Shown: positions 33,894 to 46,499, numbered from the stretch's first letter. The stretch is DNA of 64,000 bases from Thiohalomonas denitrificans (GCF_016841685.1 NZ_JAENYR010000012.1:1-64000), one strand, 5' to 3'. Made by a program: numbers and translations. The notes: generated by a model not told the origin, from the letters alone.

Positions 33894-33920
33894 ACCGGAC
33901 CGATTAGAGGACACATAACA

Positions 33921-35462
<1,542 letters not shown>

Positions 35463-35476
35463 GCGGGAGGCATCTG

Positions 35477-36340
35477 ATGGCCAGCGGAAAAGAGATACGT
35501 ACCCAGATCGGGAGTGTCAAGAACACTCAGAAGATCACCCGCGCCATGGAGATGGTGGCCGCCTCCAAGATGCGCAAGGCGCAGGACCGGATGGTGGCTT
35601 CCCGGCCCTATGCCGACAAGATGCGTACTGTGATCAGTCATCTGGCACACGCGCATGCGGAGTACAAGCATTCCTACCTCGCGGATCGCGAGGTCAAGCG
35701 GGTCGGGATGATTATTGTTTCGTCGGATCGGGGCCTTTGTGGTGGTTTGAACACCAACGAGTTCAAGGTAGCGCTGCAGACCGTCAAGGAGTGGCGGGAT
35801 CGGAATGTCGAGGTGGATGCCTGCCTCATCGGACAGAAGTCCGCCGGATTCTTTAAACGAATAGGGGTGAACATCGTCTCCCAGACGACTCACCTTGGAG
35901 ATGCTCCCGGACTCCAGGACCTGATCGGTGCGGTCAAGGTGATGCTGGAGGCCTTCGATGAAGGGAAGATCGACAGGCTGTATATCGTGTTCAACGAGTT
36001 TGTGAATACGATGATGCAGAAGCCGACGGTCGAACAGCTCCTGCCGATCCGGGCCGGAGAGCTCGACCCCGAACTCAAGCATCACTGGGACTACCTGTAC
36101 GAGCCGGACGCCGAGCAGGTTCTGGAGCAGCTGCTGATGCGTTATGTGGAGTCGCTGGTCTATCAAAGCGTGGTCGAAAACATCGCTTGCGAACAGGCTG
36201 CCCGAATGGTGGCCATGAAAGCGGCATCCGACAATGCCGGAAGCCTTATCGAGGAGCTGCAGTTGGCCTATAACAAGGCCCGACAGGCAGCAATCACCCA
36301 AGAGTTGTCGGAGATCGTCGCAGGCGCAGCGGCTGTATAA
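35477..36340 (+). CDS. atpG: F0F1 ATP synthase subunit gamma
   Basis: 287 residues. The N-terminal coiled coil ([18 protein letters not shown]) and C-terminal coiled coil ([20 protein letters not shown]) flank a Rossmann-like domain with [11 protein letters not shown]. It is the rotating central shaft of the enzyme. The start is 14 bases after atpA. Confidence 0.97.
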   Translation: MASGKEIRTQIGSVKNTQKITRAMEMVAASKMRKAQDRMVASRPYADKMRTVISHLAHAHAEYKHSYLADREVKRVGMIIVSSDRGLCGGLNTNEFKVALQTVKEWRDRNVEVDACLIGQKSAGFFKRIGVNIVSQTTHLGDAPGLQDLIGAVKVMLEAFDEGKIDRLYIVFNEFVNTMMQKPTVEQLLPIRAGELDPELKHHWDYLYEPDAEQVLEQLLMRYVESLVYQSVVENIACEQAARMVAMKAASDNAGSLIEELQLAYNKARQAAITQELSEIVAGAAAV

Positions 36341-37759
<1,419 letters not shown>

Positions 37760-37803
37760 CCCGGATGTTTTCACCTTGACACTGGTCACTTGGAACTGAA
37801 GCT

Positions 37804-38232
37804 ATGTCAATGACAATGCACGTCGACATCGTCTCTGCCGAGTCGGAGATCTACTCCGGTACGGTGGAAGCTGTGTTTGCTCCGGCAGCTGAGGGCGAAT
37901 TGGGCATCATGCCCCGCCACGCCCCGCTGCTGACGCAGCTGGCGCCCGGTGAGGTGCGTGTTCGGATGCCGGGCGGCGAAGAGGAGTTTTACTTCGTTTC
38001 CGGCGGGATGATCGAGATTCAGCCGCACACGGTGACCGTTCTGGCGGATATCGCGGTGCGTGCCAAGAGCCTCGACGAGGCCGCCGCCCGGCAGGCGAAA
38101 GAGCGTGCCGAGCAGGCGATGAAGGACCGGCTCTCCGACGGAGAGTACGCCCTGGCCGAAGCGGAGCTGGCACAGGCCGCCGCACAGTTGCAGACCATTC
38201 GACGTCTGCGGCAGCGCCAGGGCCGTCGCTAA
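37804..38232 (+). CDS. atpC: F0F1 ATP synthase subunit epsilon
   Basis: 142 residues. The N-terminal beta-sandwich ([28 protein letters not shown]) and the C-terminal helical hairpin ([16 protein letters not shown]) are both present. It couples and inhibits F1 rotation. Last gene of the operon, followed by a terminator. Confidence 0.97.
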   Translation: MSMTMHVDIVSAESEIYSGTVEAVFAPAAEGELGIMPRHAPLLTQLAPGEVRVRMPGGEEEFYFVSGGMIEIQPHTVTVLADIAVRAKSLDEAAARQAKERAEQAMKDRLSDGEYALAEAELAQAAAQLQTIRRLRQRQGRR

Positions 38233-38370
38233 CCGCTAGGGTAGGTAACCACAGAGAACCCAGAGTAAATACCGGCTAGCATTGGGCGAAACGAGCGGGA
38301 ACGATTGCCGCTGGAGGCTCGGTTCACTGTGTCCTCTGCGGTGAAGCTTCCCATTTAGTGAGAATAGAGA

Positions 38371-38397
38371 GGGGCAGTGCTAAACTGCCCCTTTTTT
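38371..38397 (+). terminator. Terminator of the atp operon
   Basis: Perfect 7-bp stem GGGGCAG (38371-38377) and CTGCCCC (38385-38391) with a 7-base loop TGCTAAA and six T residues. It lies 138 bases after atpC, behind a spacer palindrome (CACAGAGAACCCAGAG near 38253 and CTCTGCGGTG near 38334). Confidence 0.92.
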
Positions 38398-38417
38398 CGT
38401 TGGGAGGAGTGCAAGCG

Positions 38418-38906
38418 ATGAGTGAGCCCCGGGTAGGCGTCAATAAAGTCGTCTCGGTGACCTACAGCATCCTGGATGACAGGCAGGAGGTCGTCGAACA
38501 GATCGAAGTTCCCGTATCCTATCTGCACGGCCGTGACCGCGGGCTTTTCGAACCCATCGAACGGGCGCTCGAGGGTAAGATGGTGGGCGACGAGGTTACG
38601 GTCAACCTGTCGGCCAAAGAGGGTTTCGGTGAGTGGGACCCTGCCAAATCCTTTTCCGATGCCATCGAAAACGTTCCACCCGACTATCGCAAGTTGGGGG
38701 CCCAGGCCGAGTTTGAAAACGAAAAGGGCGAAAAACTCACCATGGTGGTCACTCACGTCGACGAAGGAACCGTCACGCTCGACGGAAATCACCCGTTCGC
38801 CGGCAAGGATTTGACGTTCCACGTCACAGTTTCCGACATCCGCGACGCGACTCCCGAAGAGGTTGCAGCCGGGGACGTGCAGGAGCGGACCGGCACGCTA
38901 CACTGA
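38418..38906 (+). CDS. SlyD-like FKBP-type peptidyl-prolyl isomerase without His tail
   Basis: 162 residues. The FKBP/IF layout is that of SlyD (VVSVTYSILDDRQEVVEQ, SYLHGRDRGLFEPIERAL, NHPFAGKDLTFHVTV). The C-terminus ends AGDVQERTGTLH and lacks the histidine-rich metal tail of the paralogue at 5825. Several FKBP active-site aromatics look substituted (for example RDRGLFEP where SlyD has ARNIIPG), so activity may be reduced and chaperone function may dominate. It sits between the atp terminator and glmU; its 3' end is 25 bases from glmU. Confidence 0.85.
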   Translation: MSEPRVGVNKVVSVTYSILDDRQEVVEQIEVPVSYLHGRDRGLFEPIERALEGKMVGDEVTVNLSAKEGFGEWDPAKSFSDAIENVPPDYRKLGAQAEFENEKGEKLTMVVTHVDEGTVTLDGNHPFAGKDLTFHVTVSDIRDATPEEVAAGDVQERTGTLH

Positions 38907-38931
38907 CCTCAAAGCAACGCCTCAATCGTCA

Positions 38932-40305
38932 ATGAGCAATTATCTGGAAGTCATTATTCTGGCTGCGGGACAGGGTACGCGCATGCGCTCGTCCCTCCCG
39001 AAAGTTCTTCATCCCCTCGCGGGAAAGCCGCTGCTCGGCCACGTCCTCGATACGGCCCGACAGCTTGAGCCGACCGGGATACACGTCGTCTACGGTTATG
39101 GCGGCAAACAGGTCATCGACACCTTCGAAGAGGAGTCGGTGCACTGGGCCGAACAGGTGGAGCAACTCGGGACCGGCCATGCGGTAGCTGCCGCGCTGCC
39201 TGGAGTCGCCGACGAGGCGACGGCCCTGATCCTTTATGGCGACGTGCCGCTTATCGGGCGGAACACGCTTCAGCGGCTTGTCAATGCCGTATCCGGAGAC
39301 CGGTTGGTGCTGCTGACGGCGCTCCTGGATGATCCCCACGGTTACGGCCGGATCCTCCGGGACCGTAAAGGCCGGGTGCAGCGTATCGTCGAGCAGAAGG
39401 ACGCCACAGCAGAGGAGCGGAGTGTTTGCGAAGTCAATACGGGCATGATGGCCATGCCTGCCGCACGCCTCAAGGAGTGGCTGGGCCGGATCGAAAACGA
39501 CAACGTCCAGGGCGAGTACTACCTCACCGATATTATCGCCCTCGCCCGTGCCGACGGGGTCGCCGTGGAAGCGGTGATCGACGACGATCTCGAAGAGATA
39601 CTGGGTGTCAACGATCGAGTACAACTTGCCGCCCTGGAGCGCAGCTATCAGCGCCGTCGCGCCGAGGAGTTGATGCGTGACGGGACGATGTTGATCGATC
39701 CGGCTCGATTCGATCTGCGCGGTACCTTGCGGGTAGGCCGGGATGTCCGTATCGATGTCAATGTTCTCGTCGAGGGTGAGGTCGCCCTCGGAGACGGAGT
39801 CACCATCGGCGCCAATTGCATCCTGCGGGACGCGGTTATCGGAGAGGGCACTACCGTCGAGCCGATGAGCATCATCGAACAGGCCCGCATTGGACCGAAT
39901 TGCCAGGTCGGCCCCTTTGCCCGCATCCGTCCCGGCACGGAGATGGCCGAAGGGGCCAAGGTGGGCAACTTCGTGGAAGTAAAGAAGAGCCGCATCGGCC
40001 CCGGCTCCAAGGTCAACCACCTCAGCTACATCGGCGATACCACCATGGGTTCCGATGTCAACGTTGGTGCCGGCACCATTACTTGCAACTACGACGGCGC
40101 CAACAAGCATCAGACGGTCATCGGCGACGCTGTCTTCATCGGTTCCGATACGCAACTCGTGGCTCCGGTTGACGTCGCTGATGGTACAACCATCGGTGCC
40201 GGATCTACCATTACCAAAGACACTCCGGTGGGCGAACTGACCCTCAGCCGGAGCAAGCAGATCACCATCAAGGGCTGGAAACGGCCGATTAAGAAAAGTG
40301 GCTAG
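38932..40305 (+). CDS. glmU: Bifunctional GlcNAc-1-P uridyltransferase / GlcN-1-P acetyltransferase GlmU
   Basis: 457 residues. The pyrophosphorylase domain starts VIILAAGQGTRMRSSLPKVL (residues ~6-25). The C-terminal acetyltransferase left-handed beta-helix contains HLSYIGDTTMGSDVNVGAGT and NYDGANKH. It makes UDP-GlcNAc for peptidoglycan and LPS. The stop codon lies within a direct-repeat block (GTGGCTAGTTGC repeated) just before the AGCAACT tandem array. Confidence 0.97.
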   Translation: MSNYLEVIILAAGQGTRMRSSLPKVLHPLAGKPLLGHVLDTARQLEPTGIHVVYGYGGKQVIDTFEEESVHWAEQVEQLGTGHAVAAALPGVADEATALILYGDVPLIGRNTLQRLVNAVSGDRLVLLTALLDDPHGYGRILRDRKGRVQRIVEQKDATAEERSVCEVNTGMMAMPAARLKEWLGRIENDNVQGEYYLTDIIALARADGVAVEAVIDDDLEEILGVNDRVQLAALERSYQRRRAEELMRDGTMLIDPARFDLRGTLRVGRDVRIDVNVLVEGEVALGDGVTIGANCILRDAVIGEGTTVEPMSIIEQARIGPNCQVGPFARIRPGTEMAEGAKVGNFVEVKKSRIGPGSKVNHLSYIGDTTMGSDVNVGAGTITCNYDGANKHQTVIGDAVFIGSDTQLVAPVDVADGTTIGAGSTITKDTPVGELTLSRSKQITIKGWKRPIKKSG

Positions 40306-40328
40306 TTGCGAGTGGCTAGTTGCTAGGA
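40299..40328. repeat. Duplicated CTAGTTGC block at the end of glmU
   Basis: GTGGCTAGTTGC occurs twice in 25 bases (near 40298 and 40312) and is the inverse of the GCAACTAG units 40 bases downstream, so the two can pair. The first copy includes the glmU stop codon TAG. Confidence 0.75.
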
Positions 40329-40363
40329 TAGCGTTGAAAAAGGTGACTGTTATGTGCGTTGCT

Positions 40364-40426
40364 AGCAACTAGCAACTAGCAACTAGCAACTAGCAACTAG
40401 CAACTAGCAACTAGCAACTAGCAACT
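40364..40426 (+). repeat. Tandem array of nine AGCAACT heptamers
   Basis: Nine exact, uninterrupted copies of a 7-base unit (63 bases) between glmU and glmS, ending 19 bases before the glmS ATG. Upstream lies the inverse CTAGTTGC block at 40299-40328. It is likely to vary in copy number by slippage, which would change spacing ahead of the glmS start region. Confidence 0.95.
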
Positions 40427-40445
40427 GAACATTGAGGTTTAGAGC

Positions 40446-42278
40446 ATGTGCGGAATCGTCGGAGCAGTAGCGGAAAGGGATGTCGTTCCGATTCTCATCG
40501 AAGGCCTGCGTCGCCTCGAGTATCGGGGCTATGATTCGGCAGGGGTAGCCGTCATCGATGAGGAAGGGGCCTTGCAGCGCGTGCGTCTGCCGGGGAAGGT
40601 CGACGGACTGGCGGATGCCCTGGACGGACAGGCATTGACCGGCAACATCGGCATCGCCCATACCCGGTGGGCCACTCACGGCAGGCCCAGTGGAAACAAT
40701 GCCCATCCGCACGTTTGTCGCAATATGGTGGCCGTGGTCCACAACGGCATCATCGAAAACCACGAAGAGCTGCGGCGCCGCCAGCTGGCACGGGATTACC
40801 TCTTTACCTCCGAGACCGACACCGAGGTCGTCGTCCACCAGATTCACGATTATCTGCACGAGGGGTGCGACCTCCTCGATGCGGTCAGAAACACTGCCTC
40901 CGATCTTGAAGGGGCGTTCGCCCTTGGCGTTATCACCGATCGTGACCCGGAGCGGTTGGTGGCGGCCCGACAGGGTAGTCCTTTGGTCATCGGTATTGGC
41001 ATTGGTGAGCACTTCATCGCCTCCGACGTGGCGGCCCTGTTACCGGTTACCCGCCGCTTCATCTTCCTGGAAGAGGGTGATATTGCCGACATCAACCGCG
41101 AACGTGTCGTGATCTACGATGGCGACGGAAGGAAGGTCACCCGCCCCATCAGAGATTCCGAACTCTCTGCCGATTCCGTCGAGCGTGGTGAGTTCCGCCA
41201 CTACATGCTCAAGGAGATCCATGAACAGCCGCGGGCCATCGCCGACACGCTGGAGGGTCGCATCAGCGCGGGACGGCTCCTCGAGGCCAGCCTGGGCCAC
41301 GAAGCCGGTGCCGTTCTCGACCAGGTGCGCCGCGTCACCATCGTGGCCTGTGGCACCAGCTATCACGCCGGGATGGTGGCCCGCTACTGGTTCGAGGGTA
41401 TCGCGGGCGTGCCGTGCAGCGTCGAGGTCGCCAGCGAGTTCCGCTATCGGGAGCCGATTCCCGAGGAGGGCAATCTCCTGGTGCTGATCTCCCAGTCCGG
41501 TGAGACGGCCGATACGCTGGCTGCTCTCCGGGAGGCTCGGCGCACCGGATTTGCCGACCATACCCTGGCGATCTGCAATGTTCCGGAAAGCTCGCTGGTA
41601 CGCGAGACCGACCTGGTACTCATGACCCGGGCCGGCCCCGAAATCGGTGTCGCCTCCACGAAGGCGTTCACGACTCAGCTGGTCTCGCTGCTTCTGTTGG
41701 TGATTGCCGTTGGGCGTCGGCATCGCCTCGCACAGACCGGACGGGAGGAGTCGATTGTCGCCGCATTGGAGCAACTTCCGCGTCAGGTGGAGCGTGCCGT
41801 GGAACTCAATAGCCAAATCGAGGCCATGGCCAGTCACTTCGCGGAAAAGCGCCATGCCCTGTTTCTCGGCCGTGGCCCGCACTTTCCGGTGGCCATGGAG
41901 GGAGCACTCAAGCTCAAGGAGATCTCCTACATCCACGCCGAGGCCTACCCGGCGGGCGAGCTCAAACACGGTCCCCTGGCACTGGTGGACAGCGAAATGC
42001 CCATCATCACCGTGGCGCCCAACGACTCCCTGCTGGAAAAGCTTAAATCCAATCTGCAGGAAGTCCGGGCCCGGGGCGGCGAACTGTTCGTCTTTGCAGG
42101 CAAAGGCATTCACATGGACGACGGCGATCACGTGCTTGAACTCGATGCTGTCGACACAGTCACCTCTCCCATTCTCTACACGGTCCCCCTGCAGCTACTC
42201 GCCTATCACGTGGCCGTGCTCAAGGGCACGGATGTGGACCAGCCGCGAAACCTGGCGAAATCGGTAACGGTGGAGTAG
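40446..42278 (+). CDS. glmS: Glutamine-fructose-6-phosphate aminotransferase (isomerising)
   Basis: 610 residues. It begins MCGIVGAV, with the catalytic Cys at residue 2 exposed after Met removal. The N-terminal glutaminase has HTRWATHG and NGIIEN, and the two SIS domains follow ([25 protein letters not shown]). It makes glucosamine-6-phosphate, the first step towards UDP-GlcNAc, and so pairs with glmU upstream. No glmS ribozyme is seen ahead of the gene, as expected in this group. Confidence 0.97.
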   Translation: MCGIVGAVAERDVVPILIEGLRRLEYRGYDSAGVAVIDEEGALQRVRLPGKVDGLADALDGQALTGNIGIAHTRWATHGRPSGNNAHPHVCRNMVAVVHNGIIENHEELRRRQLARDYLFTSETDTEVVVHQIHDYLHEGCDLLDAVRNTASDLEGAFALGVITDRDPERLVAARQGSPLVIGIGIGEHFIASDVAALLPVTRRFIFLEEGDIADINRERVVIYDGDGRKVTRPIRDSELSADSVERGEFRHYMLKEIHEQPRAIADTLEGRISAGRLLEASLGHEAGAVLDQVRRVTIVACGTSYHAGMVARYWFEGIAGVPCSVEVASEFRYREPIPEEGNLLVLISQSGETADTLAALREARRTGFADHTLAICNVPESSLVRETDLVLMTRAGPEIGVASTKAFTTQLVSLLLLVIAVGRRHRLAQTGREESIVAALEQLPRQVERAVELNSQIEAMASHFAEKRHALFLGRGPHFPVAMEGALKLKEISYIHAEAYPAGELKHGPLALVDSEMPIITVAPNDSLLEKLKSNLQEVRARGGELFVFAGKGIHMDDGDHVLELDAVDTVTSPILYTVPLQLLAYHVAVLKGTDVDQPRNLAKSVTVE

Positions 42279-42678
42279 GGATCAGATCACCCCTTCAAGT
42301 TGATGCCGCAGTACTTCTTTCGGATGGTTGCATCCCGATCGGGGATGCACTGGCAGTCTCGGCATGAGCCACAGTGCGCTCCGGAACGCCGTTTACTCTG
42401 GAGTCGTCCCTGCCCCCAATATCGAGGACGGGGTACGTCATTCGTCTGGCGCTGTAGAATAGCCACTCTCCGCAACCCGGTTTTCAGGGGCGATAGCGCC
42501 TCAACGATGAAGCTCTCGACTCGCGCCCCCATAAGTCGATAATTGGAAGGATCTAAACGCACGAAGGCGGAGCGGTTAGCTACACTTTTGGAACAACGGG
42601 CCTCACCCCTTCGAACGCGAAGCGCGAGTTCAAGACAGGCCGCGCCCCCGTAGCGGAACGACACGGAGTGTCGCTGGG
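42279..42678. other. 400-base spacer, no supported gene
   Basis: An ORF on the minus strand (42287-42664) has Cys- and Arg-rich, uncharacteristic protein and is rejected. No clear hairpin, promoter or repeat-family member is seen. The region marks the change from the conserved glm block to the accessory segment. Confidence 0.5.
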
Positions 42679-43473
42679 ATGTCGGACATATTACCCATTC
42701 GCTATCTCGACTATCTTCCGCTCTGGGCTATCTTCCTGCTTTCGGTCGTATTGCTGCTTGCTTTCAGCGAAGTGGGCTTCCGGGTCGGCAAACGCTGGCA
42801 ATCCACTGATGTGGCGGAATCTTCGCAGACAGGTGCGATCATGGCCGCGTCTCTTGGGCTGCTTGCCTTTATGCTCGCCTTCTCCTTCGGTATGGCCGGA
42901 AACCGTTTAGACGCCCGCAAGCAGGCGGTGCTGGATGAAGCAAACGCCATCGGCACGACATGGCTGCGTTCGCAGTTGCTGCCGGCGCCACACGATGCTC
43001 AAATTGAAACGCTGCTCAAGCGCTACGTCGAACTGCGGATCGAAGGGGCGGAAGCCGAGTCGTTAGAGGAACTGCGCCTAGCCGTCGCCGAATCGACGGA
43101 AATCCACGAGCAGCTTTGGCAGCATGCGGTGACCCTGGGCAAGGAATTCCCGCGCGCGGTTACGCTGGGGCTGTTCATCGATTCGCTCAACGAAGTGATC
43201 GACCTGCACGAGACCCGCATGACAGTCGCCCGCTACCGAATACCGCGGAGCGTGTGGAGCGCCCTCTATTTTCTTGCCTTTGCCGCGATCACGGTGGTGG
43301 GGGTGCACGCCGGGCTATCGGGTGGGCGTAGTTGGTTGGTCACGGTCCTGCTGGCGATGACGTTGTCGATGGTGTTGATGCTGGTTATCGATATCGACCG
43401 GCCGGGACAGACCCTGTTCAGCGTCAGTCAGCAATCGTTAGTCGATCTTCGACGAAGCATGGGTGAGCCCTAG
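42679..43473 (+). CDS. DUF4239 (bestrophin-like) membrane protein
   Basis: 264 residues. Two N-terminal membrane segments (LPLWAIFLLSVVLLLAFS and IMAASLGLLAFMLAFSFG), a soluble helical middle with EANAIGTTWLRSQLLP, then two C-terminal segments (ALYFLAFAAITVVGVHAG and LVTVLLAMTLSMVLMLVID). The motif LLAFMLAFSFGMAGNRLDARKQ is typical of the DUF4239 bestrophin-like family, whose role may be anion transport but is not proven. Its TAG stop overlaps the stop of the convergent potassium-channel gene. Confidence 0.82.
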   Translation: MSDILPIRYLDYLPLWAIFLLSVVLLLAFSEVGFRVGKRWQSTDVAESSQTGAIMAASLGLLAFMLAFSFGMAGNRLDARKQAVLDEANAIGTTWLRSQLLPAPHDAQIETLLKRYVELRIEGAEAESLEELRLAVAESTEIHEQLWQHAVTLGKEFPRAVTLGLFIDSLNEVIDLHETRMTVARYRIPRSVWSALYFLAFAAITVVGVHAGLSGGRSWLVTVLLAMTLSMVLMLVIDIDRPGQTLFSVSQQSLVDLRRSMGEP

Positions 43474-43787
43474 GAACCTCTATTTGGTTGCTCGGCCATC
43501 GCTTGACCGATACGGGTAAAGGTCGCATACAGCATCGAAGCGGACAGACCCAGCATCAGTATGCCGTTGACGGCCTCGAGGGGGCCAAGCACACGCCAGC
43601 GCTCGGACATCACGATGTCGCCGTAACCCAGCGTGGTGAAATTCACGGCCGAGTGGTAGAACGCCGCCGTGTATTCGACAAACTCGCCACAAAGGACTAA
43701 GACGGCGGCCCATACGGCCATCTGTAGCAGCGCCAACAGCGTCAATTCCAGCAACAAAGTAGCGTCCCAATAGGGGTATTTCGGCAT
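43470..43787 (-). CDS. 2TM potassium-channel protein, pore-containing part
   Basis: 105 residues from ATG at 43787. A first helix (LLLELTLLALLQMAVWAAVLV), a pore with the selectivity filter TLGYGD in YHSAVNFTTLGYGDIVM, and a final helix (AVNGILMLGLSASMLYATF) give an ion-channel domain. Homologues usually have one more N-terminal helix, which here is encoded in another frame at 43787-43906. The stop overlaps that of the DUF4239 gene. The channel may work only if joined to the first part. Confidence 0.72.
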   Translation of the reverse strand: MPKYPYWDATLLLELTLLALLQMAVWAAVLVLCGEFVEYTAAFYHSAVNFTTLGYGDIVMSERWRVLGPLEAVNGILMLGLSASMLYATFTRIGQAMAEQPNRGS

Positions 43788-43906
43788 CACGCGTTGGCCG
43801 ATTCCCCGGTTCCCCGTAAAAGGCCTATCGCAACCAGTCCCTGGATACTCAAGGTTGTGAGAAAAACCGTACCCGTTACCAGCAGCGTATTGGCCCACGC
43901 GGTCAT
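43787..43906 (-). CDS. N-terminal helix of the potassium-channel gene in a separate frame
   Basis: 39 residues, MTAWANTLLVTGTVFLTT then LSIQGLVAIGLLRG, a single hydrophobic helix like the first helix of small ion-channel proteins. Its TGA stop and the ATG of the pore-containing ORF share one base (TGATG). This could be a frameshift mutation or translationally coupled two-piece gene. The upstream gene's stop is 29 bases away, so transcription may be shared. Confidence 0.55.
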   Translation of the reverse strand: MTAWANTLLVTGTVFLTTLSIQGLVAIGLLRGTGESANA

Positions 43907-43934
43907 GCGGATGCGTCCGTTTGACCGCTTTAAT

Positions 43935-46301
43935 TTATTCGGTCGAATTCAGGGGCACGACGAACTCGACGTTGTCATTTCTCCCCTTGCCTGATGGAAG
44001 TACTTCGCCGCCGATCTGCAAATCCCTCCAACGTAAAGCCCCTTGGACCCCATAGAGCCGCAGCAGCACGCGGTTGGCCGAACGCTCCACGCGAACCTCC
44101 ATGAAGCTTTGGAAAAAAGGCGCCTTGTCGTAACTGAAAGCGGTGGCCAACGGCTGGATCGACATCGGCCATGCGTCGAAGTGCTTCACCCATAGCCAAA
44201 GCGGCCTTTGCCACAGCGGCACCTGGGCGTCGAGCTTGGCGGTGATTCGATCGGTGCGCGGGTAATAGGCCCAATTCTTGACCGGCGGTTGCTCCGCCCA
44301 GTCCAGCGGCGACTCGATGCTGAGGTAGGCCCCACCGCCGCCGTTGGTGAAGTAGAGTGTCGGCCGAGCGCTCTCCGTACCCGGTTCCCGGTAGAACTCG
44401 AAGGCATGGGTATCGCCTGCCATGACCACCTCGACGCTGTGCTCCCGCAGCAAATGATGGATCGCGCGGAAGTCGGGATTGGCATTACCCTGATAGCGGC
44501 CGGTTGCGTAGAGCGGGTGTCCCAAAATCACCATTTTGAACTTGTCCCGTGCGCGGTCGAGTGCATTACGGAACCAGGCCATCTGCGCCGGGTCGGTGGT
44601 GCGCAATACACCGGTGTCGAGCGCCAGCAGGGCAAAGTCGTCGGTCTGCAGCTCGAAAAATGGCCCGCGCTGATGGGCGACCGAAAGGCCGTAGTAGTCG
44701 CGAAGCGCCCTGGCCCGGCTGACCAAATCGTCGACCTGCTCTTCGGTCGGAGCGGTGAGGTTCAGATCCGCCGTGCGCCGCGCCCGCATGGCCGTCACGG
44801 CCGCTTTCGGCTCAAAAAAGTTCGCGCTGAAACCATCCAGGCCGTCGAACCAGTCATGATTGCCTGGTATAGCGTAAATAGGCTCGTCGAAGCCTTTGAA
44901 GGGAAGATAGAACTTGTCTTCGTAGTCATGTATCTCGCCGGAGGGGTAGATGACGTCGGAAGAGATCACCATGAACTTCACTTCCGGCCGGTTCCCGACA
45001 CGCAGAATCTGGTCATGCAACACGTACTGCGATGGATCCCCCTCGCCCGGATCGCCGATCACCAGGAAACTGAAATCGCCGCCCTGTACCCCCTCCGGGT
45101 TCACCTGGAAGCGTTCGCTATCGCTCACTGTCGGGAATTCCTCCCGAACTGCCTTGACCATCGCCTCTCGCCACGGATCGGTGCGCTCGGTGGCCCACTG
45201 CTCATTGAGCGCGGCCGTCCAACTCTCGGTGTTGAAGAACCAGCTGAAACCCAAAACCGGCGTAATCGCCACCAACACCGCCGCAAGGGGCAGCCCGTAG
45301 GTAAGACCCCACCCAATAATCGCGCTCGGCGAGCGGCGCCCGCGCAGGTCATAGAGATCGGCGCGCATGCGCCGCAGGACCCAACGCTCGCGGAACGAGG
45401 GGCGGGCGTCCGGGTCGCTGTCCAGTCGCCTCAGGTAGCGCCGCCAGGCACGGCGCTCCCAAGGCCGGGTCAGCCAGCGCCAAAACAGGCGCACCGGGCC
45501 TACTACCAGAAAGGCCAGCAGCAGGGCGACAAGAACATCCCCCACGGTGGCCATTGCCGGTCCCCACCAGCCACCAACCGTGCCCTCCACCTGCATCCGG
45601 CCGGCATGAATAATGAAAAAGGTGAGAATGAAGACCCATCGCCAGTATCTTGAGATTTGGTGGCGCGGCTTCTCTTCGGCCAGGAACCGCTCACGCACCC
45701 GGGCGAAGAGCGGATTCGGGGGCAGCTTTAGCTTCGGGTCCGGGTGGCGTTTGGTGATGTCCACCTCCTCGGCGCTGACCGGCTTCGGCTCCTTGCCCGA
45801 TAGGAGTTCCCATCCGGTTGAGAGAAGCCAGAGTCCCACTACGACGCCAAGGGACCACTCGCCGGCGATCGGCCACTGCAGGGCGACCGCCAGCCCCAAC
45901 AAGACCTTGAAACCGCCATCGACTGCCGCCCACGGTGCGATCTCTCGGGCCCCGGACCGCAGCCCGGCGACCACTTTGCCGCCGCCGTCTACGACAATGG
46001 CCAGTCCCAGCAGCGCGGCAAGAGCCGAAAAGGTAAAACCGGGAGCCTCCATAAGCAGCAGGCCGGCGACCACCGAAGCGCCGGGTGCAACGAAGGCGGC
46101 TTTGCTAGGTATCCCTCCAGGGGTGACGAGCAGATTGACGATCTGAACGCCGCCAGCGGCAACTAACAGAAAGCCCAAAACCGCGGCGGAGGTGGAACCG
46201 GCCAGGAGGGGGGCGGCCAGCGCGAGCATCCCGCCCAGGATAACGGGGAGGCCGAGCAGCAGGCGGTGGCTCAGGGCTGGCCGCTGTGTCTTCACTGGCA
46301 T
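43935..46301 (-). CDS. HdeD-like membrane domain fused to calcineurin-type metallophosphoesterase
   Basis: 788 residues. The first ~170 residues hold six to seven short hydrophobic segments (LLLGLPVILGGMLALAAPLL and following) like HdeD/DUF308. Further membrane segments lie near residues 225 and 260, and one near 345. The soluble C-terminal part has phosphoesterase motifs in order: D417 in IGDPGEGD, SSDVIYPSG, GNHDW (H482), ILGHPLY and AGDTHAFEF. The first motif is D-P-G rather than the standard D-x-H. It may dephosphorylate an envelope or lipid substrate. It overlaps no neighbour; a split channel gene follows downstream. Confidence 0.8.
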   Translation of the reverse strand: MPVKTQRPALSHRLLLGLPVILGGMLALAAPLLAGSTSAAVLGFLLVAAGGVQIVNLLVTPGGIPSKAAFVAPGASVVAGLLLMEAPGFTFSALAALLGLAIVVDGGGKVVAGLRSGAREIAPWAAVDGGFKVLLGLAVALQWPIAGEWSLGVVVGLWLLSTGWELLSGKEPKPVSAEEVDITKRHPDPKLKLPPNPLFARVRERFLAEEKPRHQISRYWRWVFILTFFIIHAGRMQVEGTVGGWWGPAMATVGDVLVALLLAFLVVGPVRLFWRWLTRPWERRAWRRYLRRLDSDPDARPSFRERWVLRRMRADLYDLRGRRSPSAIIGWGLTYGLPLAAVLVAITPVLGFSWFFNTESWTAALNEQWATERTDPWREAMVKAVREEFPTVSDSERFQVNPEGVQGGDFSFLVIGDPGEGDPSQYVLHDQILRVGNRPEVKFMVISSDVIYPSGEIHDYEDKFYLPFKGFDEPIYAIPGNHDWFDGLDGFSANFFEPKAAVTAMRARRTADLNLTAPTEEQVDDLVSRARALRDYYGLSVAHQRGPFFELQTDDFALLALDTGVLRTTDPAQMAWFRNALDRARDKFKMVILGHPLYATGRYQGNANPDFRAIHHLLREHSVEVVMAGDTHAFEFYREPGTESARPTLYFTNGGGGAYLSIESPLDWAEQPPVKNWAYYPRTDRITAKLDAQVPLWQRPLWLWVKHFDAWPMSIQPLATAFSYDKAPFFQSFMEVRVERSANRVLLRLYGVQGALRWRDLQIGGEVLPSGKGRNDNVEFVVPLNSTE

Positions 46302-46499
46302 GTCCGCTCCCTCCCCGGCTTTCAGCGCTCGCGCTCCGTTCGGCTATAGCAGCTCGGAAAGGCTAGCGTGAAATTTCGCGTTGTTGCGGCCAGTGCCTGA
46401 GCCCCCGATGCTCCAGGCTCCGTGGTCAGCCCGACCTGGTGGATGCTCTGCATCGATGACATACGGGGAGACTCGGTCGAGCCGCCCTGGAAGGTGAAA

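Noticed and set aside
40364-40426. CRISPR array
   Set aside because: Seven-base units without spacers; a simple tandem repeat, and no cas genes are present.
40306-40445. glmS ribozyme or riboswitch
   Set aside because: No ribozyme core is visible; this control is found in Gram-positive bacteria, and the spacer is filled with heptamer repeats.
42287-42664. Minus-strand ORF of 125 codons after glmS
   Set aside because: Cys/Arg-rich, no recognisable domain, no ribosome site, and it is followed by noncoding sequence.
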